A stretch of DNA of 29,844 bases, from NCBI GenBank assembly GCA_030634235.1, contig DAOWBD010000001.1, forward strand, positions 1 to 29,844, given 5' to 3'. The notes below the pieces were generated by a model. That model was not told the DNA's origin and made no database searches. It was given only the letters and a program-made list of their open reading frames with translations. The translations under genes were made by a program, and so were the position numbers. Each line of letters begins with the position of its first letter. Position 1 is the first letter of the stretch. Shown in pieces: positions 14,782 through 22,128 of this stretch. The stretch comes from Candidatus Omnitrophota bacterium (GTDB lineage: Bacteria; Omnitrophota; Gorgyraeia; Zapsychrales; Zapsychraceae).

Positions 14782-15823
14782 TTAGAATTTCGCAATCGTT
14801 TTTCCTGACCAGCACCATATCTTCAATGCGGACACCGAACTTCCCGGGAATGTAAACTCCCGGTTCAACAGTGATAATCATTCCCTCTTTGAGAAGCGAA
14901 GGATTATTATGGGCTAATCGCGGACTCTCATGAACCTCGAGCCCAACGCCATGCCCTAGAGCATGGCCGAAATATTTCGCTAACCTTTGTTTTTTTAAAT
15001 AGTTACGTGCCAGATCATCAATTCTTGAAGCGGGGACACCAGCCTTAATCTCACGGATCGCAGCGCGTTGGGCCGCATAAACAGCGTCATGAACATGCCT
15101 GACAAGTGCGGATATTTTACCTAAAAAGAACATACGTGTCAAGTCGGACTTGTAGCCGTTAACGTCGATACCCATGTCGATCAAAAGCGGTTCCCCCCGA
15201 CGGAGTTTTCGCGCTGTAACCTTCGCGTGAGGGTAGCAGGAATTCGGTCCTGAAGCGACGATCGTATCGAACGCGAAGCCTGCCCCCTTCGCCCGAACAA
15301 AGCGCTCGAGCTTCACGAGCAGATCGCTCTCTTTTATATTAGGTTTAATATTCTTTTTAAGAAATAGGTGCGCCTGTTTATGAACAGCGAGGGCCTTTTT
15401 CACTTTTTTAATCTCATTCTTATCTTTAACAGCACGCATCTCCTCGATGAGAGCATCAGCTTTGATCAACCGCACCCCCTTCGGGATTCGCCGCTCGAGC
15501 ATCCGGTACTGGAACAATGTCAGGCTCGACGTGTCAATGCCAACTTTCTTGACACGCGCCGCCCGCATCTCTTCCCCAAGAGTCTCATATATAGACTTCG
15601 TGAAAAGCTTAACACGAACCCCTTTGCCCTTGAGCCCTTCCCTCGCCTCCTGAACATAACGGAAATCGGTGATGTAAATCGTGCGGCGAGAAGTAACAAA
15701 AAGCCACGATTCGCAGGCGGGAAATCCGGTCAGATACGTTATATTGATATCTTTTGTGACAAGAAGGGCGTCGATCTTGCATTGAGGAAAGGAACAGGTA
15801 AGTTGTTTAACTTTCGCGTTCAT
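14765..15823 (-). CDS. pepP: Xaa-Pro aminopeptidase/dipeptidase (M24 family)
   Basis: A 352-residue M24 metallopeptidase that removes residues next to proline. The N-terminal creatinase-like domain covers about residues 1-125 and includes ALLVTKDINITYLTGF. The catalytic domain has all five metal ligands: two Asp in LIDMGIDVNGYKSDLTR, His in GHALGHGVGLEVHE, Glu in ITVEPGVYIPG and Glu in VRIEDMV. The ATG at 15823 is preferred over a TTG at 15829 that would overlap the upstream gene; neither has a clear Shine-Dalgarno. The gene is directly upstream of efp, the same order as Bacillus yqhT-efp. PepP versus PepQ cannot be fixed from sequence alone. Confidence 0.88.
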   Translation of the reverse strand: MNAKVKQLTCSFPQCKIDALLVTKDINITYLTGFPACESWLFVTSRRTIYITDFRYVQEAREGLKGKGVRVKLFTKSIYETLGEEMRAARVKKVGIDTSSLTLFQYRMLERRIPKGVRLIKADALIEEMRAVKDKNEIKKVKKALAVHKQAHLFLKKNIKPNIKESDLLVKLERFVRAKGAGFAFDTIVASGPNSCYPHAKVTARKLRRGEPLLIDMGIDVNGYKSDLTRMFFLGKISALVRHVHDAVYAAQRAAIREIKAGVPASRIDDLARNYLKKQRLAKYFGHALGHGVGLEVHESPRLAHNNPSLLKEGMIITVEPGVYIPGKFGVRIEDMVLVRKNDCEILSDDIY

Positions 15824-15825
15824 GG

Positions 15826-16410
15826 TCAATGGAATTGTTCTTTCACTTTAGGCCGCGTCAAATAAATAAGCGCCGATCCGCAAAAGATAATATCGACGGC
15901 ATAGCTGAATATCAGCGAGATCCAGGGGCGCAACGGATAGGTCAGCTCCCCGGTCACCGCCCTTTGGAAGAATTGCTGTTCGGTATACCTGGAAATATTT
16001 TCAAAAACAGAGAACGGATGCTTAAAGTAAAGCATACCCAGCGTCAGCACGCACAGCACGATAAAATATTTCCTGAACACATCGTTCAATAATAAAACCC
16101 CGGTCGCAACGATCAAACCAACAAAGCGCAGGGTCACAGACCCTATGTAACGAATATAGATTGCCTTCTCGGAAAGCGGCTGGAACATGAATCGGTAATA
16201 ATCATAATCCATGAATCCCCACAGCTTGTAGATCGACCCTAAAATAAGAAAAACACCGAACAGAATCACGCCCTGAGGCTGTCCTTTTTTGGTGTTTTTT
16301 CCTAACAGAAGCGCGTACGCGATAACGACCACGCTGATCAACATCATTACTACCAGACGGGAAAATACATTTAACCAAACGATCAGGCCCATGTTCAACT
16401 CATGTGTCAT
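15826..16410 (-). CDS. Integral membrane protein of unknown function
   Basis: A 194-residue protein with about five membrane helices (roughly residues 9-35, 47-65, 86-110, 113-131 and 160-184). I see no catalytic motif or known family. A loop at about 66-84 is rich in Tyr and Phe (DYDYYRFMFQ), and the C-terminal tail is short and basic. It begins 43 bases after aroQ ends and abuts pepP with two bases between. It thus interrupts a gene order otherwise shared with Bacillus. Confidence 0.7.
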   Translation of the reverse strand: MTHELNMGLIVWLNVFSRLVVMMLISVVVIAYALLLGKNTKKGQPQGVILFGVFLILGSIYKLWGFMDYDYYRFMFQPLSEKAIYIRYIGSVTLRFVGLIVATGVLLLNDVFRKYFIVLCVLTLGMLYFKHPFSVFENISRYTEQQFFQRAVTGELTYPLRPWISLIFSYAVDIIFCGSALIYLTRPKVKEQFH

Positions 16411-16453
16411 TTGCGCGTCGTGCCCCGCATTATCTTAGATGAGTTAAGGAAGT

Positions 16454-16894
16454 TTATTGTTTGATCAAATGGATCGTCGCTTGTAATCCAAGTAAATAAC
16501 TCTCGACGCCAAACCCGCTGATCTGCCCATGGCAAACAGGGGCAATAAGGGAAGTATGGCGAAAATCTTCCCTGGAATAGATATTGGATAAATGCACCTC
16601 AATAGCGGGGATATCGACCGCCGCAATTGCATCGCGAATCGCGACGCTGGTGTGCGTGTAGGCCGCCGGATTGATGAGGATCGCGCTAATCTGATTCGTC
16701 TTGACCGCTCCGATCGCGTCGACAATCTCGCCCTCATGGTTTGACTGCAGGAGTTCGAGCGTCACGTCATGCTCGCAGGCAAGCTTCGTCAACATGTCGT
16801 TGATCTCCTCTAACGTCGTCTGCCCGTAAATGTCCTTTTCACGCTGTCCCAAGAGATTCAGATTTGGCCCATGGATCACTAATATTTTGCTCAC
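16454..16894 (-). CDS. aroQ: 3-dehydroquinate dehydratase, type II
   Basis: A 146-residue enzyme that turns 3-dehydroquinate into 3-dehydroshikimate in aromatic amino acid synthesis. All signatures are present: ILVIHGPNLNLLG, the catalytic-loop Tyr in REKDIYG, LLQSNHEGEIVDAI, INPAAYTHTSVAIRDA and VHLSNIYSREDFRH. The start is the GTG at 16894, with GGAGG five bases upstream at 16904-16900; an earlier GTG at 16906 would swallow that ribosome site. It follows the Trm112-like gene by 38 bases. Confidence 0.95.
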   Translation of the reverse strand: MSKILVIHGPNLNLLGQREKDIYGQTTLEEINDMLTKLACEHDVTLELLQSNHEGEIVDAIGAVKTNQISAILINPAAYTHTSVAIRDAIAAVDIPAIEVHLSNIYSREDFRHTSLIAPVCHGQISGFGVESYLLGLQATIHLIKQ

Positions 16895-16932
16895 GCTAAC
16901 CTCCACACTAATCCTTGATCCTGCTTTTAATA

Positions 16933-17091
16933 TTATTCCGTTTCCGCTTCATCCACTAACATGACCGGGATGCCGTCCTTGACCGGATACTCCCGCCCGC
17001 ATTGCATGCAGACGATCCTGTCCTCCTGCAATTGAACATCGCTTTTGCAAGCCGGACACGCCAAGATCGCTAAGAGCTCGGCATCAATCAC
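16933..17091 (-). CDS. Trm112-like small zinc-ribbon protein
   Basis: A 52-residue protein with two Cys pairs, CPAC at 12-15 and CMQC at 28-31, followed by GREYPVKDGIPVMLVDE. This layout matches the UPF0434/Trm112 family, small zinc-binding adaptors that stabilise methyltransferases in eukaryotes and archaea; bacterial members are poorly understood. The GTG at 17091 overlaps the DUF1844 stop by four bases (GTGA), which supports it as a real, coupled gene. Confidence 0.85.
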   Translation of the reverse strand: MIDAELLAILACPACKSDVQLQEDRIVCMQCGREYPVKDGIPVMLVDEAETE

Positions 17092-17549
17092 GCAGTGCCT
17101 CCTCCTTGGGAAGATGCCTCTTGCTGAACGTGCTGAACATAGCGCATCTGAAGTTCGTGAACCGAATTCTCCAGCAAGTTCTTTTCCTGGTCGTCCAAAT
17201 TCCCGACTGTCTTGTCCTTGAGCATTGAAAGCGTATCGATGAGGAACTTGGCCTGCATTAAATTCTTGTCAACCTCATTAGTCACGGGATTAGGGATCTC
17301 TCCCATGAAGATCATCGCCTGGAACCCTAAACTCGTTATATAGTTGAGAAAATTGATCTCGACATCCTGGGTATGCTCACCCCCGCAGCCACAATCGTCT
17401 GCATGCAATTCCGGAGCAGATTGCGTTCCCCCTTCCGTTTCGAGCGCTTCAGAAGTAGCTGTTTCCTGTCCTGCAGTCTCGGCAATCTTGTCTTTTTCAT
17501 CCGTTGCCTGTTCCTTCCAAGATTCATCAACATATTTCTCTTTGTCCAT
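17088..17549 (-). CDS. DUF1844 family protein
   Basis: A 153-residue soluble protein. The first half is acidic and low in complexity, with a Cys-rich DDCGCGGEH at about 51-59. The C-terminal DUF1844 domain at about 68-140 includes FLNYITSLGFQAMIFMGEIP, AKFLIDTLSMLKDKTVGNLD and LLENSVHELQMRYV. Its function is unknown; it occurs in many PVC and proteobacterial genomes. GAGG stands seven bases before the ATG at 17549, and a promoter lies 55 bases upstream. It is the first gene after that promoter. Confidence 0.85.
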   Translation of the reverse strand: MDKEKYVDESWKEQATDEKDKIAETAGQETATSEALETEGGTQSAPELHADDCGCGGEHTQDVEINFLNYITSLGFQAMIFMGEIPNPVTNEVDKNLMQAKFLIDTLSMLKDKTVGNLDDQEKNLLENSVHELQMRYVQHVQQEASSQGGGTA

Positions 17550-17603
17550 CTATGGCCTCATCTTTCTTTAATATTAATCATTATTAGTTAAATAATACTG
17601 TTC

Positions 17604-17632
17604 AGAATATCACCTTCACAAAGCTTTGTCAA
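17604..17632 (-). promoter_or_regulatory. Sigma70-type promoter upstream of the DUF1844 operon
   Basis: On the minus strand, a perfect TTGACA (17632-17627) is followed after exactly 17 bases by TATTCT (17609-17604), four of six matches to TATAAT. It lies in the largest intergenic gap, about 55 bases before the first ATG, and could start the long DUF1844-aroQ-efp-acc message. Confidence 0.6.
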
Positions 17633-17660
17633 CGGCGAGGCTTTTCAACAGGAAACAGAC

Positions 17661-17774
17661 GGAGATTAATGGTGAAGCTCCACGCGCAGTTCCGCAGCGT
17701 GTTTGTTTACAACAACATCAAGAAAAAACAAGCCGCGAGGACTGTTTGAGCATGGAGTTTTACCATTAATCTCT
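17661..17774. repeat. Long imperfect inverted repeat / hairpin in the largest intergenic gap
   Basis: Arms 17661-17685 and 17750-17774 pair almost throughout, including a perfect 12-bp core (17662-17673 with 17762-17773). Shorter pairings continue inward: CAGT with ACTG (17687-17690/17741-17744), 17693-17698 with 17732-17737 (one mismatch), and TTGTTT with AAACAA near the tip. It begins 13 bases after the stop of the TonB-like gene. G-U pairs occur in both strand readings, so the strand cannot be assigned. It may be a structured RNA, a 3' UTR element or a small non-autonomous mobile element. The rest of the 17550-17786 gap holds the promoter and nothing else I recognise. Confidence 0.7.
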
Positions 17775-17786
17775 GCCCAAACAACC

Positions 17787-18494
17787 TCAATTCTGAAACG
17801 ATATCAACAGGTTAAAGGTGAATTCCGGATAGTCAAAGCCTTTCGGAAACGGCGGGAACGGGTTCGATTCTTTAATACTTCGCAAAGCGACCTCCCGGAG
17901 ATATTCATTCGCCGAGGTTTTATCGTCAATGATCTTAACCCCCTTGAGCAACCCTTCGGAAGCAAGCACAAATGTCAAATAGACCTCCCCCGCCTCAAAG
18001 TCCGGGTGGTTCACGTAAGTATAGGCCCTGCGTTTGATATTGCGACTGATGGCCTCGCGCATGTCGTCGTTATACGTTAAATACTTCGGGTTCGTGATCT
18101 TCTCGGTACTTAGCGGAGGCAGAGTGATCTTCTTGGCAATATCTAATGTCGTGATCTTATTGGTTTTCTTCTGACCTGCCCGCAGCTTCCCTGTCAGCTT
18201 GGAGATATCCTTGATGTGTTCGCCGATCGTCGAGAACATGTTTTTCTTTTTATCAAGGACCTTTAGCTTTTGATCGACATAAGGATCGTCTTCCTTAATG
18301 ACCTTCAGATCCTTAAATAACGCTTTTTCGTCCTCTTTCTTCTGAGTTTTTAAGTCCTGATAGGTGACTTCGATTGACTTGAACTTTTCGGATGATTCTC
18401 TGACTCTCGAATAGGGCAAGGATAATAAAACGAGGCTCAGCGCATGCGCAAGGAAAGAAACAGTGATACTGATCATAAACAAATTCTTGGGCAT
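17787..18494 (-). CDS. TonB-like protein (energy transducer C-terminal domain)
   Basis: A 235-residue protein with one N-terminal membrane helix (about residues 6-28, ISITVSFLAHALSLVLLSL). A charged Lys/Asp-rich stretch to about residue 140 may form a coiled coil, and a C-terminal TonB domain lies at about 145-235. The TonB domain is recognised from GEVYLTFVLASEGLLKGVKI, ALRSIKES and PFPPFPKG near the end. The usual Pro-rich spacer is missing. The ATG at 18494 is chosen because AGGA stands seven bases upstream and it falls just after the pcm stop. Earlier GTG/ATG codons at 18533 and 18527 would overlap pcm. No exbB or exbD is nearby, so it may act as a TonB/TolA-like envelope link rather than a transport partner. 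Confidence 0.7.
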   Translation of the reverse strand: MPKNLFMISITVSFLAHALSLVLLSLPYSRVRESSEKFKSIEVTYQDLKTQKKEDEKALFKDLKVIKEDDPYVDQKLKVLDKKKNMFSTIGEHIKDISKLTGKLRAGQKKTNKITTLDIAKKITLPPLSTEKITNPKYLTYNDDMREAISRNIKRRAYTYVNHPDFEAGEVYLTFVLASEGLLKGVKIIDDKTSANEYLREVALRSIKESNPFPPFPKGFDYPEFTFNLLISFQN

Positions 18495-18507
18495 AAAAGG
18501 GTCCTGT

Positions 18508-19158
18508 TTAATTTTTAGGCCATCCATATTCACCGATCAGCGGAACAAACGTGCACCCGCAAACCAATTCTTCAATAATACTGTCATTCTGGGACTTCGT
18601 GAACAGTTTCAATGTCTGACTCACGCGGTCACCGATCGGAACGACCATTCTACCGTCGGGAGCAAGTTGCGCGAAGAGATGATCGAGCCGAGCGGGCGCG
18701 GCGGCCGTAATGATAACCGCGTCAAAAAGCTGAGAACTTTCCGCCCCTCCTAGACTGCCGTCACCGTGAACAATCTCGATATTCGTGTATTTCAGTTCCC
18801 GCAACCGGCGCCGGGCGTGGTCGGCAAGCGTCTCGATACGCTCGACCGAGTAAACCTCTTGACACAATTCCGCCAAGATCGCCGTCTGATACCCCGACCC
18901 CGTGCCAACCTCGAAGACACGCGCGGTCTTATCAAGCTTAAGGCATTGCGTCATCAGCGCGACCATGTACGGCTGCGAAATCGTCTGCCCCTCGCCGATA
19001 GCAACCGGACAGTCGCGGTACGCGAGGTACACCGACTCGTGCGGAATAAATTCGTGGCGCGGGACGCGACGCAGGGCCTCGAGCACGTTTTCATCCGTGA
19101 TCCCGCGCGCGACGACCTGTTCGTCCACCATTTTATTTCTTAACCGAAGGAAATCCAT
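18508..19158 (-). CDS. pcm: Protein-L-isoaspartate O-methyltransferase
   Basis: A 216-residue Rossmann-fold methyltransferase that uses S-adenosylmethionine to repair isoaspartate in aged proteins. Motifs are in order: MVDEQVVARGITDENVL, GEGQTISQPYMVALM (the active-site loop), and the SAM-binding VFEVGTGSGYQTA. VYSVERIETLA, VHGDGSLG and the usual end after APDGRMVVPIGD follow. The length is normal. It is preceded by the DPM1-like glycosyltransferase gene after eight bases. Confidence 0.95.
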   Translation of the reverse strand: MDFLRLRNKMVDEQVVARGITDENVLEALRRVPRHEFIPHESVYLAYRDCPVAIGEGQTISQPYMVALMTQCLKLDKTARVFEVGTGSGYQTAILAELCQEVYSVERIETLADHARRRLRELKYTNIEIVHGDGSLGGAESSQLFDAVIITAAAPARLDHLFAQLAPDGRMVVPIGDRVSQTLKLFTKSQNDSIIEELVCGCTFVPLIGEYGWPKN

Positions 19159-19166
19159 ACAATTTT

Positions 19167-19838
19167 TTACCTCTTGCGAGAACAGACTTCTTTAATAAAA
19201 TAGGCAAAAAAACGGATGGTGTCTTTGAAAGGATTGATCTTGCTTTCTTCGTTGCGATAGATCGTTTTGATCGGGACGTTTCGGACCTTGAACCCTTTCC
19301 GGCACGCCTTCATCAGGATCTCCGTCTCGATCTGGAAATCCCGGGAGGTCAGATCAAGCTCTTTAAGAATATCGCAATGAATATAGCGGTAACCGCACTG
19401 CGTGTCCATGATCAACTGCCCGCACGCCAGGGAAATGAGCCGCGACATAAAACGGTTCGTGCAGTAGCGGACAGCCGGCATGCCCTTGGCATTCGCCATG
19501 CGGTTGCCGACGATCACGCTAAGCTTGTTCTTTTCGGCCTCGATGAGGAACCGGTCGATCCCGCCGACATCATGCTGCCCGTCGCCGTCCATCATGATCA
19601 CGGCATCGTAACCGCGTTCGATCGCATAGCGAAACCCTTCGCGCAGGGAATATCCCTTACCCTGCTTCTCATCGTGACGAAGGACGATCGCGCCCTTCTC
19701 CTGAGCGATAATGCCGGTTTCATCAACTGACCCGTCGTCGATCACGAGGACATCGAACCCTTTCCTCGACAGGGACTCAACTAAGTAACCAATCGTGTAG
19801 GATTCATTATTAGCAGGAATAACGATACAAATATTCAT
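19167..19838 (-). CDS. Family 2 glycosyltransferase, dolichol-phosphate mannosyltransferase-like
   Basis: A 223-residue GT-A enzyme. It starts MNICIVIPANNESYTIGYLV. VIDDGSVDET lies near residue 37 and the sugar-nucleotide metal motif MMDGDGQHD near 90. GNRMANAKGMP and TQCGYRYIH follow, with QIETEILMKACRKGFKV near the C-terminus. It has no membrane anchor. Such enzymes transfer a sugar from a nucleotide to a lipid carrier. The ATG at 19838 overlaps the acyltransferase stop by four bases, which favours it over an upstream codon at 19868. Its sugar is unknown. Confidence 0.88.
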   Translation of the reverse strand: MNICIVIPANNESYTIGYLVESLSRKGFDVLVIDDGSVDETGIIAQEKGAIVLRHDEKQGKGYSLREGFRYAIERGYDAVIMMDGDGQHDVGGIDRFLIEAEKNKLSVIVGNRMANAKGMPAVRYCTNRFMSRLISLACGQLIMDTQCGYRYIHCDILKELDLTSRDFQIETEILMKACRKGFKVRNVPIKTIYRNEESKINPFKDTIRFFAYFIKEVCSRKR

Positions 19839-20698
19839 TTTACGGAAAACTCCCTGAATAATAACCATTGAGACGGATACGCAAGGATCTTCTCCTCGAT
19901 CACGGGCATGTAACGGGCCATAAACTCTTCCATAACGCCATCCTCAGCCTTGCCCCTATTGCGATCCGGAGGATAGATCGGTTCCAAACAGGAAAAGAGA
20001 AATGTCCCGTCGCCGCCACGAACAAGGAACATCGGCAGGATCGGGGCCCCGGTCTTAAGCGAGAACATCGCCGGTCCTTTCGGGACGAGCATCTTGCGCC
20101 CGAGGAAATCCATTACGATCCCGTGCTCACCGAAATCACGGTCGGCGACGAGAGCAACGAGCTTATTGCTGCGCAATTGTTTGATGCAGCGGCGCAGCGC
20201 ACCGTTCGTCGGAACCACCGTGACCCCTTTCGTCTCTCTCTGGTCGTTGAACAGGTCGTTGACCAGCCGCTCCTTATGCGGCAGGGCGATCGCCATAAGA
20301 GGATACCCCAACACACTGAGCAATACAGCACCTAACTCCCAATTGCCAATGTGCGCGGTAATAACGACCCCGCCTTTGCCTTCCGCCAGGACCCTGTCTA
20401 AATGTTCGATCCCCTCGATACGCACCTTGTCCTTGATGAACTGCGCGCCAACCATTTCTTTCATCTGAAAGAACTCGATCAAATACCTTCCGAAATTCCG
20501 GAATACATCCCGCGCCAAAAAAGAGATGTTCTCCGTCGACGGCAATATGCTCTTAAGATTGTTCCTGACGGCCCGCCGATCCCGGAATGAAAACAAATAC
20601 TGAAGATCGGAAATACATGCCGCGAACTTATAGCATAACGAAACCGGCAACCAGTGAAGAAGGTATAACCCGACTTTGTACAGGAAGAGCTTAAACAT
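19835..20698 (-). CDS. LpxL-like lysophospholipid/lipid A acyltransferase
   Basis: A 287-residue inner-membrane acyltransferase of the LpxL/HtrB family. An N-terminal hydrophobic segment with KVGLYLLHWLP is followed by the catalytic HxxxxE motif HIGNWELGA, about residues 115-120. LVALVADRDFGEHGI and the VPKGPAMFSLKTGAPILPMF block follow, and the family end YPSQWLLFREF is intact. Members add secondary acyl chains to lipid A, but close relatives act on other lipids. It overlaps the glycosyltransferase stop by eight bases. No lpxA-D genes are present here, so the lipid A assignment rests on homology. Confidence 0.85.
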   Translation of the reverse strand: MFKLFLYKVGLYLLHWLPVSLCYKFAACISDLQYLFSFRDRRAVRNNLKSILPSTENISFLARDVFRNFGRYLIEFFQMKEMVGAQFIKDKVRIEGIEHLDRVLAEGKGGVVITAHIGNWELGAVLLSVLGYPLMAIALPHKERLVNDLFNDQRETKGVTVVPTNGALRRCIKQLRSNKLVALVADRDFGEHGIVMDFLGRKMLVPKGPAMFSLKTGAPILPMFLVRGGDGTFLFSCLEPIYPPDRNRGKAEDGVMEEFMARYMPVIEEKILAYPSQWLLFREFSVK

Positions 20699-21878
20699 AA
20701 GTTTCTGAACTTAGACAGTCGTTGTCTTTAGGTACTAACGAACCATTGGTATGCTCTAAGATCAGCTTCGCGATATCAAGGGCCGCGTGCGGCCGTGCGT
20801 TCTCATAAGCGGCCTTGCTCATACTTGCCAAGCGTTCCGGCGACTTCAGCAGCAACTCGACCTCCTCGCCGATGTCATTAGTGTCATCGATGCGAATACC
20901 GACCCCCTTCTTAATCAGAAAATCTGTATTGCGCATCTCCTGGCCCGGGATCGGATTAACAATGACCATCGGCAGCCCCTTCGCCAGGCACTCCGCGGTC
21001 GTGATCCCGCCGGGCTTCGTGATAATGATCGTTGCCAATTCCATCAACTCGTCAACGTTTGTCGCGAACTCATAGATCAGAATTTTCTTCTCTGATCTTT
21101 TCGTATAACGCTTCAGGCTACTGATGATCTTCTTGTTCACGCCGGCTAAGACGATCATCTGAAAGTCCATCTTCACCTTAATAAGTGACTTCACCGTTGA
21201 TTTGATTGGGCCTAAGCCCTGGCCGCCGCCCATAATGACGACTGTCGGGATCTCGGGATCAAGCTCCAACTTCTTCGCGATCGGATTCTTATCTAACTGA
21301 CTGGAAAATTTTGAACGCATCGGAATACCATAGACCTTGATCGCGTCCGACGGAACACCTTTCTTGATAAAGCGCTCCTTCGCCTCGACCGACGGAACGA
21401 CATAATAATCGACCCCTTCATTAATCCAGAACGAATGCGGCGAGAAATCAGTCAAGACACCGATGATCGTTGTCTTTAAATTATGTTCCATTTTATAGTG
21501 GGCGACCATCCCGCACGGGAAAGCCTGGGTGCAGACAACAACATCGGGCTTATGCCGCAAAAACAGCTTCGCAACTTTATCATAACTCGTCTTATGCAGA
21601 AAATTCTTGATCGATTCGGATTTCTTGACAATCTTAGGGTTATCGTACATATAATCCCAGACCTTCGGCGTCCTCTTGATCACGCTCATGTACGCCCGAT
21701 TGACAACCTTCTCTAAGATCGGGTAGGTAAAACCGAAGCCGTTGATCGTCGGGGCCTCTATCCCTGGATCAAGCTGCTTCAATGACTTTTGGATGGCAAC
21801 CGTCGCCTGCCGGTGACCGGAAACCTTCGTGATATACATCAGCAAGACACGGTTTTTTTTGTGTTTCTCGTCACTCAT
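20691..21878 (-). CDS. MGDG-synthase-like glycosyltransferase (GT28)
   Basis: A 395-residue GT-B enzyme. The N-terminal MGDG-synthase domain has the SGHRQATVAIQKSL motif, followed by VVNRAYMSVIKRTP. The C-terminal domain has VVIMGGGQGLGPI and the sugar-nucleotide site ITKPGGITTAECLAKGLPMV near residue 285. Relatives move glucose or galactose onto diacylglycerol to make membrane glycolipids. It is flanked by an LpxL-like acyltransferase and a lipoyl-domain gene, overlapping by eight and four bases. The acceptor lipid cannot be told from sequence. Confidence 0.88.
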   Translation of the reverse strand: MSDEKHKKNRVLLMYITKVSGHRQATVAIQKSLKQLDPGIEAPTINGFGFTYPILEKVVNRAYMSVIKRTPKVWDYMYDNPKIVKKSESIKNFLHKTSYDKVAKLFLRHKPDVVVCTQAFPCGMVAHYKMEHNLKTTIIGVLTDFSPHSFWINEGVDYYVVPSVEAKERFIKKGVPSDAIKVYGIPMRSKFSSQLDKNPIAKKLELDPEIPTVVIMGGGQGLGPIKSTVKSLIKVKMDFQMIVLAGVNKKIISSLKRYTKRSEKKILIYEFATNVDELMELATIIITKPGGITTAECLAKGLPMVIVNPIPGQEMRNTDFLIKKGVGIRIDDTNDIGEEVELLLKSPERLASMSKAAYENARPHAALDIAKLILEHTNGSLVPKDNDCLSSETYV

Positions 21879-22126
21879 CGTTGGGGTCCTGTTTGTGGTT
21901 CGATAATGGCTAACACCTCTCCGACCTTCGCCTCCCCGCCTTCGCCAACGAGGATCTCCTTGATGATGCCGGATGCTTCCGCTGGAACACTGAACGTAGC
22001 CTTATCCGTCACGAGTTCTACTACATCCGTATCGCCGGCAACCCGATCGCCGACAGCCGCGTGCCAGCAGGCAACCGTCGCCTTCTCAATCCCCTCGCCT
22101 AATTCCGGAAGAATAACCTGTTTCAT
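21875..22126 (-). CDS. Free-standing lipoyl-domain protein
   Basis: An 83-residue protein that is just one lipoyl domain of the E2 type. It begins MKQVILPELGEGIEKATVACW and carries the lipoylation site as Lys in VTDKATFSVPA near residue 42. The C-terminus ends after IIEPQTG, and no peripheral-subunit-binding or catalytic E2 domain follows. Biotin attachment is possible in principle, but the DKA context and lipB next door (two bases upstream) favour lipoate. It could be a domain-level E2 carrier for an unlinked dehydrogenase or a carrier with its own role. Confidence 0.88.
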   Translation of the reverse strand: MKQVILPELGEGIEKATVACWHAAVGDRVAGDTDVVELVTDKATFSVPAEASGIIKEILVGEGGEAKVGEVLAIIEPQTGPQR

Positions 22127-22128
22127 TT

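Noticed and set aside
17640..17786. 6S RNA gene at the long hairpin
   Set aside because: Length and rod-like shape are suggestive, but I cannot identify the conserved central bubble, and no promoter for it is evident. Kept only as an unassigned hairpin.
21875..22126. Biotin carboxyl carrier protein
   Set aside because: The modified Lys is in a TDKA context, not EAMKM, and the gene is next to lipB; accB is found separately in the window.
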